This document shows positions 8,482 to 15,603 of a stretch of 64,000 nt of DNA, piece after piece. The stretch comes from DASWTL01 sp966250385 (GTDB lineage Bacteria > Bacteroidota > Bacteroidia > Sphingobacteriales > Sphingobacteriaceae), in contig CBINHC010000008.1 in NCBI GenBank assembly GCA_966250385.1, positions 62,001 to 126,000 of the forward strand. Direction: 5' to 3'. Each line of letters opens with the position of its first letter. Within the stretch, counting starts at the first letter, position 1. The position numbers were made by a program, and so were the translations under genes. A model generated the notes under the pieces. It ran no database searches. It was not told the DNA's origin and was given only the letters and a program-made list of their open reading frames with translations.

Positions 8482-9237
8482 ATGGTGCCGGCCGGTGGCG
8501 CTGTTGCTTGTCGTTGCGCCCCTGGAATACTCAATGAGGATTATGCATATTCCGAGGTGGTGGTATATGCCCGGGTGCGCAAGACCTATCCGAATACCTC
8601 CCGTGACAATCCGTATTACAGGATCGAGTTCGACCCCATCAGGACGTTTAAAGGGCGGACTGTAAAAGAGCTGTTTGTTTTCGGCTCTATGGATGGTACC
8701 TCCCGCACGGATTGTGACCTATACGTCCGGGAAGGCTCGGTGTGGATCATATTTGCTTCCATGTGGGACGGCGTGCTGCAATTTGGAATGTGCTCCGCAT
8801 CGGAGGAGATCCACAGGCGCGCAGGCTTTTCAGGTAATGCGGTCCTACAGAAATCGCTGGAAAGAAAACTGGATGCACTGGAGGTTCTGGGCAGGACAGC
8901 GGGGAGTGTAACCTACCAGGATCCGGCTTCGTTTATTTTCTGTAATGGCTCTTACCTCTTGGACTTCCTGAAAACATACGATGGAAATAAAAGAATTAAA
9001 CGGCCCTTTGTTCAGTATCTTATTGAGTTTAATGATGATCTGAAAGTCGGGTCGGTCCGGGCGCTTTACAGTCTGAATCGAAGGTTTGACCGGAAACTGA
9101 CCGGACAACTGAAAGGGAAAAGCTTCTGCCCTCCCCGTTCTGCATCGGAGCAGGTCACAAAACATCCGGTATTGCTGGGCATCTATTGTATCGATGATCG
9201 TCGCGGTGGGGTGATCTTAAATCCGGCTGGCCCATAA
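8482..9237 (+). CDS. TIMP/NTR-like secreted protein with stop codon in its signal peptide
   Basis: The 251-residue frame starts at ATG 8482, directly after an in-frame TAG (8479-8481). Reading from ATG 8452 gives MKRILLLLL, the stop, then MVPAGGAVACRCAPG. Together these look like one signal peptide or lipoprotein leader split by a nonsense codon. The body begins with a CxC pair (CRCAP) and continues EVVVYARVRKTYP ... IRTFKGRTVKELFVFGS ... VWIIFAS ... GMCSASEEI, the pattern of bacterial TIMP/NTR-like domains. The C-terminal half is unrecognised. If the TAG is real, the protein lacks an export signal and may be non-functional. A sequencing error (TTG to TAG) is an alternative. Confidence 0.7.
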   Translation: MVPAGGAVACRCAPGILNEDYAYSEVVVYARVRKTYPNTSRDNPYYRIEFDPIRTFKGRTVKELFVFGSMDGTSRTDCDLYVREGSVWIIFASMWDGVLQFGMCSASEEIHRRAGFSGNAVLQKSLERKLDALEVLGRTAGSVTYQDPASFIFCNGSYLLDFLKTYDGNKRIKRPFVQYLIEFNDDLKVGSVRALYSLNRRFDRKLTGQLKGKSFCPPRSASEQVTKHPVLLGIYCIDDRRGGVILNPAGP

Positions 9238-9376
9238 GTTAAATTGCCGCCGGACGCTATAATCGGCAAAGCTGAACCTGGGGCCGCCTGATCAGGTGCC
9301 GCCGGGACAGGCCAGGGGTACGCACAGCGCGCAGAATATCAAAATTTCCACTATACTTGTGTTTAAAGATTAAACT

Positions 9377-10042
9377 ATGAAAAGAATATTATTGAGCCTG
9401 ACCCTGCTGCTGATCGCAGGTGTATCTTTCGGTCAGAAAAAGATCGGGGAAGGCACCATTACCTATGAGGTGGAATGGCAGTTGCCGGCACAAATGCAGG
9501 CCTATGCGGCCATGTTCCCCAAAGAAGTGCAGGTGTTTTTCAAGGGCGACTCCGCGAGCTGGAAAAATGAGAACCCGATGTCTACGACCACGACGATCAC
9601 CAACGCAAAGGCTGAATATACCCGGCTACTGCTGGATGTACCGATGATGGGCAAGAAGTTTTCGGTGACCTTCACTCCTGCCGATGTGGAGAACATGAAG
9701 GACAAAATGCCCGAGTATACCATTACACCTGGAACAGAGACCAAAACCCTGGCCGGTTTTAAAGTGCTGAAACACGCCATGACTGAAAAGAAATCCAACA
9801 CGAGTTCGGAAGCCTGGTTCACCAGGGACATCGAAGTTCCGCAGAACTCGTTCACCCAGTTCTTTGACACCAAATACGGATTCCCGGTGGAGTTCAGCAG
9901 TTTCACGCAGGGCGTGGGTATCAAGGCAAAAGTGAAGGAAGTCAAGGCCGGTCCGGTACCCGCCGACGCTTTCAGAACCGGTCCTGATTATGAAGTAATG
10001 ACCGTCGAGGAGCTCATGCAGATCCAGGGCGGCGGACGTTAG
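9377..10042 (+). CDS. Secreted protein, DUF4412/GLPGLI-like
   Basis: This exported protein of 221 residues has a signal peptide (MKRILLSLTLLLIAGVSFGQ, cleaved near residue 20). The mature part starts KKIGEGTITYEVEW and is rich in beta-strand, with VQVFFKGDSASWKNEN and an AWFTRDIEVPQNSFTQFF segment. This layout (start of mature chain, a 'symbol of change in residue' section, then a segment naming a substituted metric) resembles the DUF4412 and GLPGLI families common in this phylum, whose function is unknown. It stands between two other exported-protein genes and is followed by a strong terminator, so it is probably transcribed alone. The family call is tentative. Confidence 0.75.
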   Translation: MKRILLSLTLLLIAGVSFGQKKIGEGTITYEVEWQLPAQMQAYAAMFPKEVQVFFKGDSASWKNENPMSTTTTITNAKAEYTRLLLDVPMMGKKFSVTFTPADVENMKDKMPEYTITPGTETKTLAGFKVLKHAMTEKKSNTSSEAWFTRDIEVPQNSFTQFFDTKYGFPVEFSSFTQGVGIKAKVKEVKAGPVPADAFRTGPDYEVMTVEELMQIQGGGR

Positions 10043-10051
10043 AATACCACT

Positions 10052-10082
10052 AAAAACCAGGCAATTCTGCCTGGTTTTTTTT
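10052..10082 (+). terminator. Rho-independent terminator
   Basis: The hairpin AAAAACCAGGCA, loop ATTC, TGCCTGGTTTTT ends in a run of eight or more T. It lies ten bases after the stop codon of the DUF4412-like gene. Confidence 0.9.
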
Positions 10083-10159
10083 ATTCCTTTTTCGCAGAAT
10101 TATTACAGAAACATCCGGGATTTCTGGGTAAATTAGAATTACCTATCCGGGGTGGTAAT

Positions 10160-12841
10160 ATGTGCGTGGGAATGGTGTCATCCAATTTCGTAAGGTCTGC
10201 CGGCTGGCTTGCTCCCGTGCTGCTGACCGTCCTGCTCATCGGTGCGTCGGGCATGCCTGCATCCGCACAGGACGCCAAAAAAATCTATACCACTCGGAAA
10301 GTTAACCCCTCCCCGCCTGTGATCGACGGGAAGCTGGATGATGCCGTTTGGGACGAAGTGCCCTGGGGCGACAATTTTACCCAAAGGCAGCCCGTAGACC
10401 ATGCACCTCCCTCTGAAAAGACCGCCTTCAAGATCCTGTATGACGACCGCAATCTGTATGTGGCTATCCGTGCCTTTGACGGTACTCCCGCGGAAATCGT
10501 TCGGCGGATGTCCCGCAGGGACGGCTTTGAGGGTGACTGGGTAGAAATCAATATTGACAGCTATTATGACAAACGCTCGGCATTCTCCTTTACCGCAAGC
10601 GTTTCTGGGGTCAAGGGCGATGAGGCCATTTCGAACAACGGCGATTTCTGGGACAGCAGCTGGGATCCGATCTGGTATCTGAGGACCAGCGTGGATGACC
10701 TGGGTTGGGTGGCAGAAATCCGGATTCCGCTCAGCCAGCTGCGATTTGCCGACAAGGAAGACCAGGTCTGGGGTTTGCAGGTGAGCCGGAAGCTGTTCCG
10801 GAAGGAGGAAACCTCGACCTGGCAGTATATCCCGCAGAACGCTACGGGCTGGGTTCACCTGTTCGGGGAACTCCATGGACTGAAAGGCATCAGGCGGCAG
10901 AAGCAGATTGAGATCCAGCCCTATGTTGTAGCCAGTGCGCAGACCTTCGAGAAAGAGCCGGGAAACCCGTTCGCTACCGGGAACCAGTCGGATCTCGCCA
11001 CCGGACTGGACGGCAAGATCGGAATCACCAGCGATGTAACCCTTGATTTTACCATTAACCCGGATTTCGGGCAGGTGGAAGCGGATCCCTCCCAGGTTAA
11101 CCTTTCAGCGTTTGAGACATTTTTCGAAGAACGCAGGCCCTTTTTTATTGAAAGCAGGAACATCCTCGACTACCCGCTCACCTCGTCGGTGGCAGGCGGA
11201 AACTACACCAGCGATAATCTCTTCTATTCCAGACGGATCGGGCGGCAGCCGCAGTATCAGCCCGAGATCCGTGACGGGGAGTTTTCCAGGCAACCCGTGA
11301 ATTCATCGATACTGGGCGCCCTCAAGCTGACCGGGAAAACCCATAAAGGACTTTCTTTCGCGCTGCTCGAGAGCATTACCGGAAAAGAAAAGGCAGAAAT
11401 TGACTTCCTGGGCGAGCGCCGAAGCCAGCTGGTGGAGCCGCTGACCAACTACCTGGTCGCCAGGATACAGCGGGATTTCAATAAGGGAAACACCATCCTC
11501 GGGGGCATGGTCACCGCGACCAACCGCCGGATTACCGAGGAGTATCTGAACTTCATGCCAAAATCGGCCTATACCGCCGGTCTAGACTTCAGGCACAGCT
11601 GGAAGGACCGCAAATATTTCGTTTCGGGGAATGTATTGTTCAGTCATGTAACGGGCGAACAGGAAGCGCTGCTGGCGCTGCAACAATCTTCACTCCGGTA
11701 CTTCCAGCGCCCGGGTGCCTCCCATGTCGAAGTTGATTCGGCGCGGAGGGCCCTGACCGGCACCGGGGCTACTTTAAAAGCCGGGAAAAGCGGTTCGGGA
11801 CATATCCGGTTCGAAACCGGCGTTACCTACCGTTCCCCCCAGCTGGAACTGAACGATATCGGTTATCAGCGCAGTGCCGATATGATCAGCTGGTGGAGCT
11901 GGGTGGGATACCAGACGCTGAAGCCGTTCGGCATTTTCCGGAATTTTTTCGGCAATGCGAATGCCTGGCAGGATCTTGACTTCGGCGGAAAGAACACCTA
12001 CCGGGCGGTCAACGTCAATTTTAATACCCAGTTCAAGAATTACTGGCGGTTCGGCTCCGGCGCAACGCCGAACTTCGGCGGCATGTCCAATGCGGATCTC
12101 CGTGGCGGGCCCCCGTTACGGTATCCCGGCGGGATCAGCTTCTGGTACTGGGTAAATTCAGACAGCCGCAAGAAATTCCAGGTAAACTTCGAGCAGGATC
12201 AGTACAATGGAAACAAAGGGTATTCGCGGTCCCGGGACTTTTACCTTTCCCTTACCTATCGGCCTGTAGACGCCCTGGTGATCTCCGCCTCGCCGGCCTA
12301 TCATGTGTTCAGGCATTCGCTGCAGTACATCGGCACTCGGAATACGGGCGTACAGCCGCATTATATCACTGCCGACCTGCACCAGCGGACCCTGAGCACG
12401 ACCGTACGGGTCGACTATACCGTTAGCCCTAACTTGTCCGTACAGTATTACGGGCAGCCTTTTGCATCAAGGGGAGCTTACTCCGGGTTTAAACAGATTA
12501 CCGCTTCCATGTCGCGCAATTATGAGGACCGGTTCGCGTATTTTTCCGACGGTCGGGTTCTCAGAAACCCCGACAATACCTACAGTTTCGATGAGAACGG
12601 GGACGGGATTTCGGATTACAGCGTCCCGAATCCGGATTTCAGCTTTCTTCAGTACCGGTCCAACCTGGTGGTCCGGTGGGAATATATCCCGGGATCCACC
12701 GTCTTCCTGGTCTGGTCCCAGAACCGGACAGGCAGTGATCCGCTCGACAGGTTCTCAGTATCCGACATCAGTCGTGACCTGTTCGGGATCAAAGCGCACA
12801 ATGTTTTCCTCGTAAAATTCACCTACCGGCTTATTCTTTAA
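10160..12841 (+). CDS. CBM9-like/DUF5916 outer-membrane protein
   Basis: This large exported protein has 893 residues. After a signal peptide (cleavage near ASAQ/D, about residue 36) comes a family-9 carbohydrate-binding-like beta-sandwich (about 45-225: PPVIDGKLDDAVWDEVPW, FKILYDDRNLYVAIRAFDG, VEINIDSYYD). It is followed by a DUF5916 barrel region with alternating aromatic strands and a typical C-terminal ending (FLVKFTYRLIL). DUF5916 proteins are predicted outer-membrane barrels of unknown role. Either the ATG at 10160 or the one at 10172 would give a working signal peptide. The gene stands alone between a terminator and the promoter box of the next gene. Confidence 0.9.
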   Translation: MCVGMVSSNFVRSAGWLAPVLLTVLLIGASGMPASAQDAKKIYTTRKVNPSPPVIDGKLDDAVWDEVPWGDNFTQRQPVDHAPPSEKTAFKILYDDRNLYVAIRAFDGTPAEIVRRMSRRDGFEGDWVEINIDSYYDKRSAFSFTASVSGVKGDEAISNNGDFWDSSWDPIWYLRTSVDDLGWVAEIRIPLSQLRFADKEDQVWGLQVSRKLFRKEETSTWQYIPQNATGWVHLFGELHGLKGIRRQKQIEIQPYVVASAQTFEKEPGNPFATGNQSDLATGLDGKIGITSDVTLDFTINPDFGQVEADPSQVNLSAFETFFEERRPFFIESRNILDYPLTSSVAGGNYTSDNLFYSRRIGRQPQYQPEIRDGEFSRQPVNSSILGALKLTGKTHKGLSFALLESITGKEKAEIDFLGERRSQLVEPLTNYLVARIQRDFNKGNTILGGMVTATNRRITEEYLNFMPKSAYTAGLDFRHSWKDRKYFVSGNVLFSHVTGEQEALLALQQSSLRYFQRPGASHVEVDSARRALTGTGATLKAGKSGSGHIRFETGVTYRSPQLELNDIGYQRSADMISWWSWVGYQTLKPFGIFRNFFGNANAWQDLDFGGKNTYRAVNVNFNTQFKNYWRFGSGATPNFGGMSNADLRGGPPLRYPGGISFWYWVNSDSRKKFQVNFEQDQYNGNKGYSRSRDFYLSLTYRPVDALVISASPAYHVFRHSLQYIGTRNTGVQPHYITADLHQRTLSTTVRVDYTVSPNLSVQYYGQPFASRGAYSGFKQITASMSRNYEDRFAYFSDGRVLRNPDNTYSFDENGDGISDYSVPNPDFSFLQYRSNLVVRWEYIPGSTVFLVWSQNRTGSDPLDRFSVSDISRDLFGIKAHNVFLVKFTYRLIL

Positions 12842-12852
12842 CCGAAACTAAA

Positions 12853-12860
12853 TATTTTTG
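12853..12860 (+). promoter_or_regulatory. -7 promoter element
   Basis: TATTTTTG matches TAnnTTTG exactly. It lies 12 bases after the DUF5916 stop codon and about 38 bases before the PH-domain gene, suggesting separate transcription of the latter. Confidence 0.5.
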
Positions 12861-12897
12861 TATCCCTGATCCGCTTCCTGCGTATAAGTGGGTAATC

Positions 12898-13470
12898 ATG
12901 CATGTTATGAATCGAAAATCCGTTCTTGAAGAAACACAATCAGCTCTCGCCTATGCCCGTAAACACTGGATCGTATACGTGATACCGGTACTTTCCCTGG
13001 GTGCCGGGTTCTATTTCCTTGCCCAGTCTGAATCGATCAGCCGTTTTACGGGGTTGATACTGGCCCTGTCCGCCGTCCTCCGGATCGTGCAGGTCTCGAT
13101 GGTCAAGTGGTACATTACCCCTCAGCACCTGATTGTTCGCCAGGGCTGGCCATGGGCGAAGCAATACAAGCAACTTCCGGTATTCGACCTGTACCACAGT
13201 ACGGCGGTTCCCGGCAAATTCAGCAGATTCCTGAACACCGCGACCCTTAGTGCCGGTACCCGGGAAACATCTGATTCAGTAAGCCATCTGAATATCACTG
13301 ACGCGGGCGACTTCTGCCGGCAGGTATATGCCGTGATTGAAAAGTCGGAAGCTCAGCCCCTGAATAACGCCCTGGCCCTGAAAGAAAAAGGGGCCCTGTC
13401 CGCGGCAGAATATGAAATGATCCGCCTGGGAGTCCTGACGCGGAAACACCTGGGTCCACTGGGGCATTAG
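12898..13470 (+). CDS. PH-domain membrane protein with SHOCT-like tail
   Basis: The protein has 190 residues. Two hydrophobic segments (about 24-42 and 50-66) precede a bacterial PH-like (bPH2/YdbS) region containing KWYITPQHLIVRQGWPWAKQYKQLPVFDLYHS. The end (LNNALALKEKGALSAAEYEMIRLGVL, about 155-180) resembles a SHOCT helix pair, a short C-terminal module frequently found on such proteins. It is likely anchored in the inner membrane with the PH domain in the cytoplasm. The role is unknown. Translation may begin at ATG 12898 or the second ATG four codons later. It is followed by a strong terminator. Confidence 0.8.
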   Translation: MHVMNRKSVLEETQSALAYARKHWIVYVIPVLSLGAGFYFLAQSESISRFTGLILALSAVLRIVQVSMVKWYITPQHLIVRQGWPWAKQYKQLPVFDLYHSTAVPGKFSRFLNTATLSAGTRETSDSVSHLNITDAGDFCRQVYAVIEKSEAQPLNNALALKEKGALSAAEYEMIRLGVLTRKHLGPLGH

Positions 13471-13490
13471 GCAAATCCCTGAAGCACAGA

Positions 13491-13520
13491 AAGCCGTCGC
13501 TTACGCAGACGGCTTTTTTT
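13491..13520 (+). terminator. Rho-independent terminator
   Basis: The stem AAGCCGTC/GACGGCTT has a nine-base loop (GCTTACGCA) followed by a T-run. It lies between the PH-domain gene and the converging PRC-barrel gene. Confidence 0.85.
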
Positions 13521-13549
13521 ATTTTAGAATCTGAGGTCACCGTTTTCCG

Positions 13550-14632
13550 CTACCGAAGCCCGCGAACCCGGCCTTCTTCGGGATACTCGATGATCAGGCT
13601 CTGGTACCGCTTGGTATGTACGACCGCGGTATGACCGGCTCGTCCTTCACGGGGATAGCGGTCTTCGACATTAACGGCGCCATGCATGTCGAGAATCTCT
13701 GCGGCTTTCTCGGCCTGTTCCATCGACTCGGTATGCAAGGTGACAACCGAACAGGTGCTGGCCGCATCGGAATAATCCCGGGCACGGTGATCGCCCTTGA
13801 ACAGGTTGGAAAAGAACTCCGACATCCCGGATTGATGTTCTTCTCCCTTCCGGGTCGTGTCGTAGTCGTCGGCATCGCGGAGCATCAGGTCAATTTTTTC
13901 CCGTTTGAATCCAGCCTTTTTGACAAGGTGTTCTACGGCAGCCTGTGCCTGACTCGTATGGTCGAAAACACCGACCACGGTCTGTGGCTTCAGAGCCCCG
14001 GCTTGCTCCGTGCGGTCTCCCTCCGTTTCCCTGGAGGATTCGTGGGTTCCATGGAAGTGGTGTGTTTCCCCGCCGAACCCGCCGGAGACTCCGCCGCTCT
14101 CACCCGCAAAACCGACAGGCTGACCCGAATGATGATCCGGTTCATGATGTTCCGGTTCATGCTGCACGGGCGGTGGCGGTGGCACCGGAACCGGCGGTAC
14201 GGCAGCTTCACTGCGCGACGTGTCCCGCGAGGTCTCTCTGTCCCTGTCTCTGTAGTACGGCGCAAATGCCTGGGATATCAATCCCTCTGTCTGGTAGAAG
14301 AAACGCCCTTTCTCATGCGTCGGAATTGCTGCCAGTTCATTGGCCATGGCTGCAGGATAGATTACATTGCGGAAAGGCACGTCCAGCTGGGCGAGGTCGA
14401 TCGGGAGAAGTACTTTCCGGTCCCGCAGCTGGAGTTCGTTACTGCTCAGATCCACGACCATGTATTTTACTTTTTCGGCCTCGCTGTCAATAACCAGGTC
14501 ATCCACCACACCGACTATCCGGCCGTCCACGTTTTTCACGACCCAGCCCCGGATATCTGAATCTCCTGCAGCGACCTGATAGCTGCTTTTCCCAAGCTCC
14601 TTCAGGTGCCTGTTCTCATTATCGTTTGCCAT
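13550..14632 (-). CDS. PRC-barrel protein with general-stress-protein-like C-terminus
   Basis: This cytoplasmic protein has 360 residues. Residues about 15-110 form a PRC-barrel (DSDIRGWVVKNVDGRIVGVVDDL, VKYMVVDLSS, VLLPIDLAQLDVPF). A low-complexity linker follows (about 135-215: VPPVPVPPPPPVQ, then His-, Gly- and Glu-rich). The C-terminal part (about 218-320: VVGVFDHTSQAQAAVEHLVK ... AGFKREKIDLMLRD ... VTLHTESMEQAEKAAEIL) resembles the YflT/general stress protein 17M fold. Such fusions are common in stress-induced loci of this phylum. A small membrane-protein gene lies immediately upstream on the same strand (12-base gap), probably in one operon. Biochemical function is unknown. Confidence 0.85.
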   Translation of the reverse strand: MANDNENRHLKELGKSSYQVAAGDSDIRGWVVKNVDGRIVGVVDDLVIDSEAEKVKYMVVDLSSNELQLRDRKVLLPIDLAQLDVPFRNVIYPAAMANELAAIPTHEKGRFFYQTEGLISQAFAPYYRDRDRETSRDTSRSEAAVPPVPVPPPPPVQHEPEHHEPDHHSGQPVGFAGESGGVSGGFGGETHHFHGTHESSRETEGDRTEQAGALKPQTVVGVFDHTSQAQAAVEHLVKKAGFKREKIDLMLRDADDYDTTRKGEEHQSGMSEFFSNLFKGDHRARDYSDAASTCSVVTLHTESMEQAEKAAEILDMHGAVNVEDRYPREGRAGHTAVVHTKRYQSLIIEYPEEGRVRGLR

Positions 14633-14644
14633 AAGTACGCTGTT

Positions 14645-14836
14645 TTAAGTGTTAACTCCAGACAGAAACGTGAGTTCAGCAGGTGCCGCGGTGATGGAAT
14701 TTGCTGCACTGCCGATCGTCCCGGAATCCTGGTTATTGGTATACCAGATATATACGGCCACCGCCAGAATAATGATGATTAACAGCCAAAGCCACCACAG
14801 GCTTTTCCGTTTTCGCTCTACGTGAATCTCTGCCAT
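14645..14836 (-). CDS. Small single-span membrane protein
   Basis: The 63-residue protein has a basic N-terminus (HVERKRKSLWW), one strong membrane helix (about 13-32, WLWLLIIIILAVAVYIWYT) and a short polar tail. I do not recognise a family. It lies 12 bases upstream of the PRC-barrel stress-protein gene on the same strand, which suggests co-transcription and possibly a shared envelope-stress role. The N-terminal positive charge predicts a cytoplasmic N-terminus. Confidence 0.7.
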   Translation of the reverse strand: MAEIHVERKRKSLWWLWLLIIIILAVAVYIWYTNNQDSGTIGSAANSITAAPAELTFLSGVNT

Positions 14837-14977
14837 ATTAATAATGATTAGCTTTTCATTAACAATCGGGGAATGCTTAAGTTTCTTCCGGGGGCCTGGA
14901 ATTACAAGGGGAAAGTCAAATTTGAAGAAATCAGAACATCATAAAAAAAAATACGTACACAAGGCCAATAGCAATAT

Positions 14978-14985
14978 TATCTTTG
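14978..14985 (+). promoter_or_regulatory. -7 promoter element
   Basis: TATCTTTG matches TAnnTTTG exactly and lies about 30 bases before the ATG of the stand-alone receiver gene. Confidence 0.5.
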
Positions 14986-15015
14986 CACTGTTTCACACAC
15001 TTAGTACCCTTATTG

Positions 15016-15480
15016 ATGTCTGACAAAAAAATCTCCATCTTATACGTGGACGATGAGGAAAACAATCTGATTTCCTTTAAAGCCACTTTTCGGATCAAAT
15101 ACACGGTGCATACGGCTATATCAGGAGATGAAGCCATGAAGATCATGGAGAGCAAGCCGGTTGATATCATTATAACCGATCAGCGGATGCCCAATATGAC
15201 CGGTGTGGAGTTTCTGGAAAAGGTGCTTGAAAAGTATCCGGACCCCATGCGGATCCTGCTTACCGGGTATGCGGATATGAACGCCGTGGTTGAGGCCGTC
15301 AATAAGGGTAAGATCTTCCACTATTTGGCCAAGCCATGGAATGAAGACGAGCTGGACATGACCATCAACCGGGCCTACGAGGTACTGAAGGAAAACCTGG
15401 AGATCCGGGACATGAACGAAAAACTGGCCGTTTCCAATGATCAGCTGGAATTCCTGCTGCGTCAAAGCCTCCTCTCCTGA
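15016..15480 (+). CDS. Stand-alone response regulator (RpfG-type receiver)
   Basis: This cytoplasmic protein has 154 residues: one receiver domain with D12/D13, phospho-acceptor D55 (IIITDQRMPNMTG), the conserved T/K region (ILLTGYADMNAVVEAVNKG, then FHYLAKPW), and a short C-terminal coiled coil (about 125-150). There is no output domain. The start chosen is the ATG at 15016 (MSDKKISILYVDDEE). An upstream ATG at 14983 would add residues unlike the family and would overlap the promoter box. It closely resembles the receiver at the front of the hybrid kinase at 20520-21608. No kinase gene is adjacent, so it is an orphan. Confidence 0.9.
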   Translation: MSDKKISILYVDDEENNLISFKATFRIKYTVHTAISGDEAMKIMESKPVDIIITDQRMPNMTGVEFLEKVLEKYPDPMRILLTGYADMNAVVEAVNKGKIFHYLAKPWNEDELDMTINRAYEVLKENLEIRDMNEKLAVSNDQLEFLLRQSLLS

Positions 15481-15603
15481 CTTCGCTGGGGAAAACTTAC
15501 GCTCCTGAGTAAAAACGTCTTACCGTTTATTGCGGGGGTTCATTCCGTCTGCCTGCCCGCAGTTTCTTATTTTTAGCGCCGGAACCAGCATGAATCCCCA
15601 GGA

